Source: Burkholderia pyrrocinia (GTDB lineage Bacteria; Pseudomonadota; Gammaproteobacteria; Burkholderiales; Burkholderiaceae). Taken from it: 64,000 bases of DNA. Shown here piece by piece: positions 17,462 through 26,473 of this stretch. A program made the position numbers and the translations under genes. The stretch's first letter is position 1, and each line of letters begins with the position of its first letter. The notes below the pieces were generated by a model, which had not been told where the DNA came from, made no database searches, and worked only from the letters and a program-made list of their open reading frames with translations. The DNA lies in assembly GCF_001028665.1 (NCBI RefSeq), contig NZ_CP011505.1, positions 434,001 through 498,000 of the forward strand, given 5' to 3'.

Positions 17462-18133
17462 ATGAGTTCTGCGCACACCTGCGCACGGACCGACGACGAA
17501 GTCGCCGGCGTCCGCATTCCCCGGACGCCGATGGCGATCGAGGCCGCCGAAGCGGCATGCGCGTCGCTGCCGCTGGTGATCACCGATCACGCTTGCCGGG
17601 TGTTCGTCCTCGCGTCGCTGGCCGCGCGCCGTGCAGGCGAGACCTGCAATGCCGATGCGCTGTACGTGGCCGCGATGTACGCGAACATGGGATTGAGCAC
17701 CGCATATGGCCGCTCGGCCGAGCGCTACGAACTCGACAGCGCCGATGCCGCCGACGCGTTCCTGCTGCGCCATCAGACATTGCAGTGCATGCGCGACGAC
17801 GTGTGGCACGCGATCGCGCTGCATACGACGCCCGGCGTGGCCGCACGCGTGTCGCCGCTCGCGCGTGTGCTGGCGTCCGCCGTATCGACCGACCTGATGG
17901 CAACCGACTTCGACGCGTATTCGGCCGACGAGCGGCGGGCGCTGCTCGCCGCGTACCCGCGCGGCGACGGGTTCAGCGACGCGTTCCTCGACGCGATCGC
18001 GCGCGGGGTCGCGCACCGGCCGGCGTCGACGTTCGGCACGTGGAGCGCCGACGTGCTCGAGCGCGCCGATCCGGATTTTCACCGGCCGAATTTCTGCGGA
18101 CGCGTGCTGGGCGCACGCTGGAAAGACGCGTGA
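17462..18133 (+). CDS. Degenerate HD-domain protein (cyanamide hydratase-like)
   Basis: A 223-residue protein resembling the HD-domain family that includes cyanamide hydratase. The first metal His is present (ITDHACRVFVLA), and the conserved AIALHTTPGV segment is there, but the HD doublet itself is gone: the family's LHD.GL stretch reads AMYANMGLS. This suggests a changed or lost metal site. AAGGAG seven bases upstream supports the start. A closer-to-canonical paralogue is at 49623-50264 (reading FHHFGL). The gene follows the YtcJ amidohydrolase on the same strand, so it may belong to the same unit. Function unknown. Confidence 0.7.
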   Translation: MSSAHTCARTDDEVAGVRIPRTPMAIEAAEAACASLPLVITDHACRVFVLASLAARRAGETCNADALYVAAMYANMGLSTAYGRSAERYELDSADAADAFLLRHQTLQCMRDDVWHAIALHTTPGVAARVSPLARVLASAVSTDLMATDFDAYSADERRALLAAYPRGDGFSDAFLDAIARGVAHRPASTFGTWSADVLERADPDFHRPNFCGRVLGARWKDA

Positions 18134-18211
18134 GCGGGTCCGTACGGCAGGTTCGACCGAGGTCGGCGACGGCCTGAGCGAGACCGCATCGAGCCGTCAC
18201 CGGTGCGGCGT

Positions 18212-19324
18212 TCACGCGTTCCGGCCCGCCACGTCGTGCCGCGCATAGTCGACGTATCCCGCGCGGTCGCCGCCGTACCAGCCGACCGGCTTCGGCGCGG
18301 CGAGCGGCGCATTCGCCGCGAGGCGTTCGACGAGATCGGGGTTGGCGATATACGCGCGCGCGAACGCGACGAGATCGGCGTCGCCCGCATCGATCAGCGC
18401 ATTCGCGGCATCCGGCGCGATGCCGCCGTTGACGATCAGCGTGCCGCCGAAGGTCTTGCGCGTGTTCCCGACGATGCGCGGCAGGTCGGGCTCGCCGCTC
18501 CAGCCGTTGGTGTCCGCCGCGTGCAGATAGGCGACGCCGGCTTCGTCGAGCATGCGGCCGACGTATGCGTACGTCGCATCCGGATCCGCGTCGCGCACGT
18601 TGTTGTACTTCGCGTACGGCGAGATGCGCACACCCACGCGGTCGAGCGGCATCACGCCGCCGACCGCGTCGACGATTTCCTCGAGGAAGCGCGCGCGGTT
18701 CGCGACCGAGCCGCCGTAGCGGTCGTCTCGGCGGTTCAGCGTCGACGACAGGAACTGGTGCGGCAGGTAGCCGTTGGCTGCATGGATCTCGACGCCGTCG
18801 AAGCCGGCCGCCATCGCGCGGACGGCCGCCTGGCGGAATTCGTCGACTGTCCCGGCGACTTCGTCCGTCGTCATCGCGCGCGACGGCGTCGCGTGGATCT
18901 TCGTGTAATAGCCGTTCTGCAACTGCGCCCACACCTGCAACTGCTCGAGATCGTCGTTGACGCCGGACGGCGACAGCGGAGCGTCGCCGCCGAGCAGCGT
19001 CAGCGAGCTGACCCGGCCGCCGTGCCACAACTGCGCGAAGATGCGGCCGCCGTTCGCGTGGACCGCGTCCGTGATCTGCTTCCAGCCGGCCGCCTGCTCG
19101 TCGGTGACGAGCCCCGGCGTCAGTTCGAACGACGCGGAGGCCGGGCTGACGTTGGTCGCTTCGGTGACGATCAGGCCGGCGGACGCGCGCTGTGCGTAGT
19201 ACTCGGCCATGAGTCCGGTCGGCTGGCCGCGCGACGGCGCGCGCGAACGCGTCATCGGCCCCATCACGACACGGTTGGGAAGCGGCAGGCCGCGCAGGTC
19301 GTAGTGGCTGAGCAGGGAAGACAT
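18212..19324 (-). CDS. Old Yellow Enzyme family alkene reductase
   Basis: A 370-residue FMN-dependent ene-reductase of the N-ethylmaleimide-reductase/xenobiotic-reductase group. It begins with the TIM-barrel strand of the family (LPNRVVMGPMTRSRA), has ITEATNVSPAS-like and FAQLWHGGRVS segments, the FDGVEIHAANGYLPHQFLS core and the VGVRISPY motif. Such enzymes reduce the C=C bond of electrophilic alkenes with NAD(P)H and detoxify nitro and enone compounds. It lies 174 bases downstream of an MFS exporter on the same strand; the two could form an export-plus-detoxification unit. Confidence 0.92.
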   Translation of the reverse strand: MSSLLSHYDLRGLPLPNRVVMGPMTRSRAPSRGQPTGLMAEYYAQRASAGLIVTEATNVSPASASFELTPGLVTDEQAAGWKQITDAVHANGGRIFAQLWHGGRVSSLTLLGGDAPLSPSGVNDDLEQLQVWAQLQNGYYTKIHATPSRAMTTDEVAGTVDEFRQAAVRAMAAGFDGVEIHAANGYLPHQFLSSTLNRRDDRYGGSVANRARFLEEIVDAVGGVMPLDRVGVRISPYAKYNNVRDADPDATYAYVGRMLDEAGVAYLHAADTNGWSGEPDLPRIVGNTRKTFGGTLIVNGGIAPDAANALIDAGDADLVAFARAYIANPDLVERLAANAPLAAPKPVGWYGGDRAGYVDYARHDVAGRNA

Positions 19325-19498
19325 GATGGATTCCTTTGGCGTGGAGCAGGGCGGCGCCGCGTATTGGCCGGTTGCGACCGGCGCAACGGCGGGCCCTGCG
19401 AATGGTTCGGGGATGGTGTGGGTGACGTGCCGGCAGCGTTCCGGCGCGCGAACGGCCCGGTGGGCGGGATTCGCGCGTGAACCGGTGCCGGCGCCGGT

Positions 19499-20716
19499 TC
19501 AGGTCCGTGCGTGGCGTACCGCGTGCGGACGCCCGATCACGAGGTAGTGGGCGAGCGCGATGATCGGGAACGCGCCGGCGACCGCGGCGACGAGCGGCCA
19601 GCCGCCATGCTCGTACAGCGGGCTCGCGAGCGCGGAGCCGATCGCGCCGCCGACGAAGATGCTCGTCATGTACAGCGCGTTCAGGCGGTTGCGGCTCGCC
19701 GCGTGCAGCGCGTAGATCTCGCGCTGGCCGAGCACCATGTTCATCTGCACCGCGAAATCGAGCACGATGCCCGTGACGACGAGGCCATACAGGCCGGCGC
19801 CGTGGATCAGCGCGACCGCGTACGACAGCGCGCCGGCGACCAGCGCGATCAGCGTTGCACGTACGCCGTGGCCCGCATCCGCGAGGCGGCCGGCGACCGG
19901 CGCCGACGTCGCGCCGATTGCGCCGACCAGCGCGAACAGGCCGATGGCCGATTGCGACAGCCCGTAGTGACGCGTCAGCTCGACCGGCACGGCGGTCCAG
20001 AACAGGCTGAACGACGCGAACATCAGGCCCTGGTAGAACGCACGATGGCGCAGCACCGGCATCGTGCGGACCAGGTGCAGCAGCGAGCCGATCAGCTCGA
20101 AGTAGGTCGCGCGATGATCGGGCTGGCGCGACGGGATCGTCAGCGCGAGCACGGCCGTCACGAGCGTCATCAGCACGGCGGCGGCCGCGAACACGAAGCG
20201 CCAGCCGAACGCGTCGGCCACGACGCTCGACAGCGGGCGCGCGAGCAGGATGCCGAGCAGCAGGCCGCCCATGATCGTGCCGACCACGCGGCCGCGCGAA
20301 TGGTCCGGCGCGAGGTGCGCGGCGAGCGGCACCAGGATCTGCACGGCGACCGAGCTGAAGCCGATCAGCAGCGAAATCGCGAGGAACATCCCGGGCGTCT
20401 GGACGACCGCGGCCGCCGCGAGGCTCGCGATCGACACGACGGCCGTGACGATCATCAGCTTGCGGTTCTCGAGCAGGTCGCCGAGCGGCACGATGAAGAA
20501 CAGGCCGAGCGCGTAGCCGATCTGCGTCAGCGACACGATCAGGCTCGCGGTTTCGCCGGACATGTGCAGGCTGGGCGCGATGAGTTCGGTGATCGGTTGC
20601 GCGTAGTACAGGTTGGCGACGATCGCGCCGCAACTGAACGCGAACAGCAGGATGAGGCCCTGCGTGAGCTTGGCCGCGTGCCCGTGGGCCGCGGCCGGGG
20701 TGGATTCTGCTGACAT
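19499..20716 (-). CDS. MFS family transporter
   Basis: A 405-residue inner-membrane transporter with about 12 hydrophobic segments. The first pair of helices (LTQGLILLFAFSCGAIVANLYYAQPITELIAP) is typical of the small DHA1-like exporters often annotated as YnfM-like or arabinose-efflux permeases. The loop PLGDLLENRKLMI is the MFS motif A (GxLaDrxGrkxxl) in variant form. I chose the ATG at 20716 because GGAG is seven bases upstream; upstream in-frame extension gives basic low-complexity sequence. It probably exports small toxic compounds. A near-palindromic element lies ~100 bases upstream at 20814-20833. Confidence 0.88.
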   Translation of the reverse strand: MSAESTPAAAHGHAAKLTQGLILLFAFSCGAIVANLYYAQPITELIAPSLHMSGETASLIVSLTQIGYALGLFFIVPLGDLLENRKLMIVTAVVSIASLAAAAVVQTPGMFLAISLLIGFSSVAVQILVPLAAHLAPDHSRGRVVGTIMGGLLLGILLARPLSSVVADAFGWRFVFAAAAVLMTLVTAVLALTIPSRQPDHRATYFELIGSLLHLVRTMPVLRHRAFYQGLMFASFSLFWTAVPVELTRHYGLSQSAIGLFALVGAIGATSAPVAGRLADAGHGVRATLIALVAGALSYAVALIHGAGLYGLVVTGIVLDFAVQMNMVLGQREIYALHAASRNRLNALYMTSIFVGGAIGSALASPLYEHGGWPLVAAVAGAFPIIALAHYLVIGRPHAVRHART

Positions 20717-20813
20717 GGTCGACTCCTTGGAAAGAGATGTCGGGTGCCGGTTCATCCGGCGGGCGTGACGATTGCCGTCGCGGCGAAACGGAAGCCACCG
20801 CATTGCCGTCAAG

Positions 20814-20833
20814 GTTATTGATCGACCGATAAC
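20814..20833. promoter_or_regulatory. Candidate operator palindrome
   Basis: GTTATTGATCGACCGATAAC is a 20-base dyad with 16 of 20 positions self-complementary (perfect outer GTTAT/ATAAC arms). It lies ~98 bases upstream of the MFS start and could be the operator for the MFS/ene-reductase unit. The sequence resembles TetR-type operators, but no cognate regulator is identifiable nearby apart from the LysR gene. Confidence 0.5.
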
Positions 20834-21086
20834 AAGGGAATACGTCCGGCGCGCAATCGAGCATTGCGTGCCACGCAAAGGGGTCGGACCGTGCGGGGGT
20901 TCATGCGTGGGCGCCGAGGCCGGCCGACGCGATGCGGCCGCTGGCGAAGGGGGGCTGAGGACATCGAAAACCGCCCGGACGGACGGTGCGGCGGTCGCGA
21001 TCGTCATGATGCGCCTCTCGAAACGGGCCTCCGGCGCGGATATCGCGGATCGCGAAGCCCGATGAGGCCGGTCTGGATCGACAGGA

Positions 21087-21101
21087 CTGAATAGTCCTGA
21101 A
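21087..21101 (-). promoter_or_regulatory. Partial TTCAG repeat pair
   Basis: On the minus strand TTCAG (21101-21097), N5, TTCAG (21091-21087), inside the inverted repeat CAGGACT-GAAT-AGTCCTG (21082-21099). The third repeat and the -10 box expected from the other copies are not recognisable, so this may be a weak, decayed or unrelated site. It points towards the MFS gene. Confidence 0.35.
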
Positions 21102-21183
21102 CCGCGTCTTAATTCACTTGATTCATGCGGTGCGCGCGGCGGCGCGGAAGATCGGTTTCAACGGCGTGCTTCGACCACGGGCG

Positions 21184-22101
21184 TCAACTGCGCTTGCCTT
21201 GCAGCGTCGGAATCTGCGCGAACAGCCCCGTGAGCCAGTCGACGAAGACCTTGAGCTTGACGGGCGTATGTCGATTGGGCGGATACAGGATCGAGATCGG
21301 CCGCGGCGGCGTGTTGAAATCGGTCAGCACCTCGCGCAGGCGCCCCGATTGCAGATACGGTTCGACCAGGTACAACGAGGTCCTGATCAAGCCGATGCCC
21401 GCGACGCCGCACGCGATGTAGGCGTCGGCGTCGTTGACCGCGACCGTGCCGCACATCTGCACGATGCGCGTTTCGCCGTCGACGATGTAGTCCCAGGGGC
21501 GCGGCCGGCCCGTATCGGCCGAGATGTGGCTGACCGCGACGTGCTGCGCGAGATCGTCCACCGTTTCGGGCGCGCCGCACCGGTCGAGATACGTGGGGGA
21601 CGCGCAGGTGCAGGTCGTCAGGCTGCCGATCCGTTTCGCGACCAGGCCCGAATCGTCGAGCGCGCCGATCCGCACCACGCAGTCGACCCCTTCGCCGACG
21701 AGGTCGATCTGGCGATCGGTCACGCCGAGCTCGACCATGATGCCCGGATGGGCGGCGAGAAACTCGGGCAGGGCCGGTATCATGATCTGCTTCGCCATGG
21801 CCGGCGGCAGGTTCACTTTCAGACGGCCGCGCGGCACATTGCGCGCTTGCGACACCGATGCCTCCATGTCGTCGATCTCGCGCAGCACCGCGACCGAGCG
21901 TTCGTAGTACGCCTGCCCGTCCTCGGTCAGCGAGATCCGGCGCGTGGTGCGGTTCAGCAGCCGGCAGCCGAGATGCTGTTCGAGTCCGCTCAGCAGCGCG
22001 GACACGCGCGGCGTCGTGAGTCCGGTCGTGTCGGACGCGCGCGTGAAGCTGCCCGTCTCGACGATGCGCGTAAACACGCGCATCGAAAGCAAGGTATCCA
22101 T
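21184..22101 (-). CDS. LysR family transcriptional regulator
   Basis: A 305-residue LysR-type protein. Residues 1-60 form the winged helix-turn-helix (LLSMRVFTRIVETGSFTRASDTTGLTTPRVSALLSGLEQHLGCRLLNRTTRRISLTEDG), followed by the effector domain (RGRLKVNLPPAMAKQIMIPALPEF). It is transcribed away from neither adjacent unit: the molybdenum-hydroxylase genes upstream and the MFS gene downstream run in the same direction. It could control either. Confidence 0.9.
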   Translation of the reverse strand: MDTLLSMRVFTRIVETGSFTRASDTTGLTTPRVSALLSGLEQHLGCRLLNRTTRRISLTEDGQAYYERSVAVLREIDDMEASVSQARNVPRGRLKVNLPPAMAKQIMIPALPEFLAAHPGIMVELGVTDRQIDLVGEGVDCVVRIGALDDSGLVAKRIGSLTTCTCASPTYLDRCGAPETVDDLAQHVAVSHISADTGRPRPWDYIVDGETRIVQMCGTVAVNDADAYIACGVAGIGLIRTSLYLVEPYLQSGRLREVLTDFNTPPRPISILYPPNRHTPVKLKVFVDWLTGLFAQIPTLQGKRS

Positions 22102-22171
22102 CGTTCGGAAATCTCCAGCCTGTTCGTTGCTCGCGCCGGTTCATGCCGGCGCGATTTGTCGTGTGATGCAG

Positions 22172-24433
22172 CTAGGCGTCGATGCGTTTCCTGAGCGCGT
22201 CGCCCGCAAACGGCATTTCGCGCATGCGCTGCCCGGTCGCGTCGAAGATCGCGTTGGCGAGCGCGCCGGCAGTCGGCCCCATCGACGCCTCGGCTGCGCC
22301 GAGGAACGGCGCGCCCGGACGATTGATCAGATGCACCTTGATGCTTTGCGGCGCGGCGCCGAAGCGGAGAATCGGATAGCTGCTCCAGTCGAAGCTGCGG
22401 ATGCGTTGCGTATCGTATTTCAGCGCCTCGTACAACGTCCAGCTCGCGGACTGGATGATACCGCCTTCGATCTGGTTGCGAATGCCGTCCGGCGACACGA
22501 CCTGGCCCGCGTCGACGGCCGCTTCCGCACGTTCGAGCGTCACCTGGCCGGTTTCCGGGACGACCGACACCTCGACCGCGATCGCGACGTAGGCCATCAG
22601 GTTCTTGTATTTGCCGAATGCGAAACCGACGCCGCGGTTGCGTTCGCGCGGCGGCCGGGGCCAGCCGAATTTCGTCGCGGCGAGCTTGATCACCTGGCTC
22701 GCGCGGTGATCCTGCATGTGGCGCAGCCGGAATTCGACCGGATCGACGCCGGCCGCGTGCGCCAGCTCGTCCATGAAGCTTTCGATCGCCCAGACGTTCG
22801 TGTGCGCGCCGAGCGAGCGCATCGCCGACGTCTGCAGCGGCATCGTCGGCGAGAAGTTGTTGACGATGTGCAGGTTCGGCAGCGCGTACAGCGGGATCGC
22901 ATTGCGATCCCCGCCGCCCTCGGGCTGCAGCATCGGCGTCGACGGCGCGGAGACGAACGGCGGTTCGAGCATCCGCGCGGGCAGCAGCCGGCCGGCATTG
23001 ACGATCCGCTCGTTGTGCGAGCTGCTCCACAGCGCGTAGTTCCAGTCGACGATGCGGCCGCTCGCGTCGAGCGACGCGCTGAGCTCGGTGACCATCGCCG
23101 GCGTGAAGTGGTCCCACGTATGTTCCTGCTCGCGCATCCACTGGACGCGGATCGGCTTGCCGGGCATCGCGGCCGCGATCAGCGCCGCATGCGCGGCCGC
23201 GTCGTCCGCGCCGTTATGCCCGTAGCAGCCGGAGCCCTCGGTGTGAATGCAGCGGATGCTCGCCTTCGGCATCGACAGCATCTCGGCGAGCGCGTCGCGC
23301 AGCGGGTACACGCCCTGCGAGTGGGTCCACACGGTCAGCGTGCCGTTCTCGAGATGCGCGACCGAGCAGGACGGCCCGATCGAGCCGTGCAGCAGGTAGT
23401 TCTTCAGGAACGTGGCGCTCAGCGTTTTCGTGGCCGGCGCGGTTTGCGCATGCGTATTGGCGATCTCGATGCGTTGCGTCGCGATTCGCTTCAGGTCCTG
23501 ATGAACCGTCGCGCGATCGGGCAGCGCCCGGCCGGGCGACCAGCGGCAGCCGGCGGCCAGCGCGCGCTGCGCGACGACCGCCTGCCATTCGCCGCGCGCG
23601 ACGACCGCGAGCAGGCTGCCGTTGCGCACGATCCGCACGACACCCGGCATCTTCAGGATCGCGGCTTCGTCGAACGACAGCAGTTTCGCGTCGTACACCG
23701 GCGGCATCACGACGCGCGCATGCAGCATGCCGGGCAGTTCCATGTCCTGCACGTAGCTGACGCCGCCCGTGACCTTGTTCGGGATGTCGACGCGCGGCAG
23801 CGACGTGCCGATCACGGCGAACGTGGCCGGACTCTTCAACGGCGAAGCCGGCGTCGCGTTGCGATGCAGGTCGACGGTCCGGACCGCGTCGCCGTAGCGC
23901 ATCGTGCGGCCGTCCGGCGCCTTGATGACCGCGTCGGCGACGGTGAGCAGGCGCGGCTCGACGCCGAACTGCTTCGCCGCGCCATCGACCAGCAGCCCGC
24001 GCACCTGCGCGGCGGCGTTCAGCAACGCGGAGCCGCTGTCCGCCATCGTGTGGCTGCCGGCCGTCAATCCCTCGTCCGGCGACGCGCCGGTGTCGGCGGT
24101 CAGGAACGTGATCAGCGACGGCTTCATGTTCAACTCTTCGGCCGCCACCTGCAGCAACGCGGTGCGCACGCCGGTACCCAGCTCGACCTTGCCCGTGAAC
24201 ACGGTGACCTTGCCGTCGGGCGTGATCTTGATCCACGCGTCGAGCAGCGGATTGGTCTTCAGGCTGCCGGCCAGCGTTTCGGTGGCCTTGGCCACGTGGA
24301 CGGCGGCGCCTTCGTCCGCGATCACGACTTCGGCGGCGGCGCGCGCGGCCGGCGCGAGGCTGAACGCGACGAACAGCGCGCCGGAAACCATGAAGTGCCG
24401 GCGGCCTTCGTCGATGTCGTCGGGCGGGTTCAT
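22172..24433 (-). CDS. Molybdopterin-binding subunit of a membrane-linked xanthine-oxidase-family dehydrogenase
   Basis: A 753-residue large subunit related to the isoquinoline 1-oxidoreductase/aldehyde dehydrogenase group. The N-terminus has a twin-arginine-like signal (GRRHFMVSGALFVAFSLAPAARA), so it is likely exported folded. Molybdopterin motifs include FTGKVELGTGVRTALLQVAAEEL near residue 70, ATFLKNYLLHGSIGPSCSVA and the C-terminal GAAEASMGPTAGALANAIFDATG with the presumed catalytic Glu. The start overlaps the stop of the 2Fe-2S gene (TGATG), so translation is coupled. Together with the 2Fe-2S protein and cytochrome c it should hydroxylate or oxidise an N-heterocycle or aldehyde in the periplasm and pass electrons to the respiratory chain. 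Confidence 0.9.
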   Translation of the reverse strand: MNPPDDIDEGRRHFMVSGALFVAFSLAPAARAAAEVVIADEGAAVHVAKATETLAGSLKTNPLLDAWIKITPDGKVTVFTGKVELGTGVRTALLQVAAEELNMKPSLITFLTADTGASPDEGLTAGSHTMADSGSALLNAAAQVRGLLVDGAAKQFGVEPRLLTVADAVIKAPDGRTMRYGDAVRTVDLHRNATPASPLKSPATFAVIGTSLPRVDIPNKVTGGVSYVQDMELPGMLHARVVMPPVYDAKLLSFDEAAILKMPGVVRIVRNGSLLAVVARGEWQAVVAQRALAAGCRWSPGRALPDRATVHQDLKRIATQRIEIANTHAQTAPATKTLSATFLKNYLLHGSIGPSCSVAHLENGTLTVWTHSQGVYPLRDALAEMLSMPKASIRCIHTEGSGCYGHNGADDAAAHAALIAAAMPGKPIRVQWMREQEHTWDHFTPAMVTELSASLDASGRIVDWNYALWSSSHNERIVNAGRLLPARMLEPPFVSAPSTPMLQPEGGGDRNAIPLYALPNLHIVNNFSPTMPLQTSAMRSLGAHTNVWAIESFMDELAHAAGVDPVEFRLRHMQDHRASQVIKLAATKFGWPRPPRERNRGVGFAFGKYKNLMAYVAIAVEVSVVPETGQVTLERAEAAVDAGQVVSPDGIRNQIEGGIIQSASWTLYEALKYDTQRIRSFDWSSYPILRFGAAPQSIKVHLINRPGAPFLGAAEASMGPTAGALANAIFDATGQRMREMPFAGDALRKRIDA

Positions 24434-24933
24434 CAGAGCCCCCTGCTGATCATGACGGGAGCGGCTGCCGGTTCCGGGTCCGGCAGGCCCGCGACCTGGC
24501 GGACGGCCGCCAGGATCCGCATGTGCGTGCCGCAACGGCACAGATTCGGTTCCATGTGCGTGCGCAGCTCCTGTTCGGTGGGTTTCGGTTTGCGTTCGAG
24601 CAGCGCCTGCGCGCGCATGATCATGCCCGCGATGCAATACCCGCACTGCGCCGCCTGATGATCGATGAACGCTTGCTGAAGCTTGCCCGGATGTGCGGCG
24701 GTGCCGAGGCTCTCGAGGGTCCTGACGCGGCGCTCGCCGACCGCGGCGACCGGGATCAGGCACGAGAACATCGGTTTGTCGTCGACGATCACGGTGCACG
24801 CGCCGCATTGTCCGAGGCCGCAGCCGAACTTCGCGCCGTGCAGGTGCAGGTCGTTGCGCAGCGCGTAAAGGAGCGGCGTGGACGGATCGATGTCGAGCGT
24901 GTGTCGCACGCCATTCACGGTGAGGGTGATCAT
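24433..24933 (-). CDS. (2Fe-2S) subunit of the molybdenum dehydrogenase
   Basis: A 166-residue iron-sulfur subunit. The plant-ferredoxin-type cluster uses Cys38, 43, 46 and 58 (FGCGLGQCGACTVIVDDKPMFSC) and the helical second cluster uses Cys97, 100, 132 and 134 (QCGYCIAGMIM and NLCRCG), the standard arrangement of the family. AGGAGG lies about ten bases upstream of ATG 24933. The start overlaps the cytochrome c stop by four bases (ATGA) and the stop overlaps the large-subunit start, so all three genes are translationally coupled. There is no own signal; the protein would be exported with the large subunit. Confidence 0.93.
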   Translation of the reverse strand: MITLTVNGVRHTLDIDPSTPLLYALRNDLHLHGAKFGCGLGQCGACTVIVDDKPMFSCLIPVAAVGERRVRTLESLGTAAHPGKLQQAFIDHQAAQCGYCIAGMIMRAQALLERKPKPTEQELRTHMEPNLCRCGTHMRILAAVRQVAGLPDPEPAAAPVMISRGL

Positions 24934-26210
24934 CGCGCGCTGTCCTCCTTTCTGAGTTTCGCGGCCAGGGTGTCGATGCCGCTCCACGCGGGGCGATCGG
25001 AATAGGTTTCGCGGAGGTAGGCGGCGAGGTCCGCGATCTGCGCATCGTCGTACTGGTCGAGGTAGGACGGCATGTAGTTCAGCGTGTCCTCGCCATGCCA
25101 GCCGATCCCGTTGAACATCATCTGGATCGCGTTGCGCGGCGTGTCGGCGGCGACCGCCGTGCTGAACGCGAGCGTCGGCCGCTCGCCGATCGACTGCATC
25201 GGCGCTGCCGGCCCGTGGCATTGCGCGCACGACGCCTGGAACAGCACCGCGCCGCGCTGGCCGGCAGGCGTCGTCGCCTTGCGTTCGGCGGCGGTCGTCG
25301 CGGGCCGTGGGGCGGCCGGCTTCTGGATCGACAGGATGTAGGCCGCGATGGCCTCGACATCCTCGGCCGGCACCGTTGCGAGATCGCGCGTGACGGGGAG
25401 CATCGGTCCGGCGGCCGCGCCGTGCTCGCTCGCGCGGCCGGTGCGCAGGTACGTGACCAGTTGCGCTTGCGTCCACGGGTGGACCGCGTTGCCGAGCGTA
25501 TTGAGCGGCGGCGCTTCCCAGCCGTCGACGATGCCGCCGTCGAACGCCTTGCCGGCCTGTTCGCCGCCGATCGCATTCAGCGGCGAATGGCAGGACGTGC
25601 AGTGTCCGAGGCCGTCGACGAGCAGCTTGCCGCGATTCCATTGCGCGGATTGCGACGGGTCCGGCCGGTACGCGCCCTCGCGCAGGAACAGCACGTTCCA
25701 GAACGCGACCAGCGGCCGGAAGTTGAGCGGGAAGATCAGGTCGTTCGCCGGCGTCTTCGTTTGGACCGGTTCGCGGGTCATCAGGTACGCGTACGCGGCC
25801 GCGATGTCGTCGTCGGACATCCGCGTGAAGTGAATGTACGGAAAGGCCGGGTAGAGCGGATGGCCGTCGCGGGCGATGCCGCTGCGCAGCGCGCGCGCGA
25901 ACGCGTCACGCGACCAGCGGCCGATGCCGGTGTCGGCATCCGGCGTGATGTTGGTCGCGTAGATCGTGCCGAACGGCGTCGCGAGCGGCAGCCCGCCGGC
26001 GAACGGCTTGCCGTCCTTCGCGGTGTGGCAGACGACGCAATCGCCGAGCGCGACCACGCGTGCGCCGGCCTTGATCAGTTGCGGATCGAACGACGCGCGG
26101 GCAGGTGGATCGATCGGCGCGATCGATGGCTTGTACATGATGCCGATCGCGACCGCCAGGCCGACGATCGCGATGCCTGCCGCACCGAACCAGAGTCGTT
26201 TGTGCTTCAT
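24930..26210 (-). CDS. Tri-heme cytochrome c subunit of the molybdenum dehydrogenase
   Basis: A 426-residue cytochrome with an N-terminal membrane anchor or signal (KRLWFGAAGIAIVGLAVAIGIMY) and three CXXCH heme sites, CVVCH (~residue 58), CTSCH (~203) and CAQCH (~328), each at the start of a cytochrome c domain. This is the layout of the cytochrome subunits of alcohol and aldehyde dehydrogenases that feed ubiquinone or oxidases. It is the first gene of the three-gene unit. I placed the start at ATG 26210; further upstream the frame encodes basic low-complexity sequence. A TTCAG-repeat promoter lies at 26537-26589 and a small coupled ORF (26207-26473) may precede it. Confidence 0.9.
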   Translation of the reverse strand: MKHKRLWFGAAGIAIVGLAVAIGIMYKPSIAPIDPPARASFDPQLIKAGARVVALGDCVVCHTAKDGKPFAGGLPLATPFGTIYATNITPDADTGIGRWSRDAFARALRSGIARDGHPLYPAFPYIHFTRMSDDDIAAAYAYLMTREPVQTKTPANDLIFPLNFRPLVAFWNVLFLREGAYRPDPSQSAQWNRGKLLVDGLGHCTSCHSPLNAIGGEQAGKAFDGGIVDGWEAPPLNTLGNAVHPWTQAQLVTYLRTGRASEHGAAAGPMLPVTRDLATVPAEDVEAIAAYILSIQKPAAPRPATTAAERKATTPAGQRGAVLFQASCAQCHGPAAPMQSIGERPTLAFSTAVAADTPRNAIQMMFNGIGWHGEDTLNYMPSYLDQYDDAQIADLAAYLRETYSDRPAWSGIDTLAAKLRKEDSAR

Positions 26211-26473
26211 GCGCGCTCCACGCGAACCGGTTCGTCCGGCGTCGTTCGCCAGGCGGGGCAATAGACCGCGCGTCGGCCGCGCGTGCCCGCATGACGATCG
26301 CACGCGGTAGCGCGGATCCGGTTGCCGCGACAGGCGGGCCGGCATGTGCGGTCCGGCTTGCGCGTGCTCGCGACGGACGTTCCGGTCGACGCCGCCGGAT
26401 GGCGGTGCGGCATCGCCGATCGATTCGGCCATGACAAACCTGCCCGGCGGCAGCGATTCGCGGCGGAGATCAT
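26207..26473 (-). CDS. Possible small ORF coupled to the cytochrome gene
   Basis: An 88-codon frame whose stop overlaps the cytochrome start (ATGA) and which has GGAG seven bases before its own ATG. Codon third positions are mostly G or C, as in real genes here. Against it, the product is Arg-rich, low in hydrophobic residues and shows no domain. It lies between the TTCAG-repeat promoter and the cytochrome gene, so if real it would be the first gene of that transcript or a leader peptide. I cannot decide. Confidence 0.3.
   Translation of the reverse strand: MISAANRCRRAGLSWPNRSAMPHRHPAASTGTSVASTRKPDRTCRPACRGNRIRATACDRHAGTRGRRAVYCPAWRTTPDEPVRVERA

Larger units (their letters stand above)
20717..21183. 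other. Intergenic region upstream of the MFS gene
   Basis: A 467-base stretch between the LysR gene (ending at 21184) and the MFS gene start. It holds the dyad GTTATTGATCGACCGATAAC at 20814-20833 and a pair of TTCAG repeats on the minus strand at 21087-21101. No coding signal I trust. Confidence 0.5.

Noticed and set aside
21082..21099. The inverted repeat CAGGACT-GAAT-AGTCCTG as a terminator of the LysR gene.
   Set aside because: There is no T run on either strand after the stem; the shared TTCAG pentamers explain the symmetry better.
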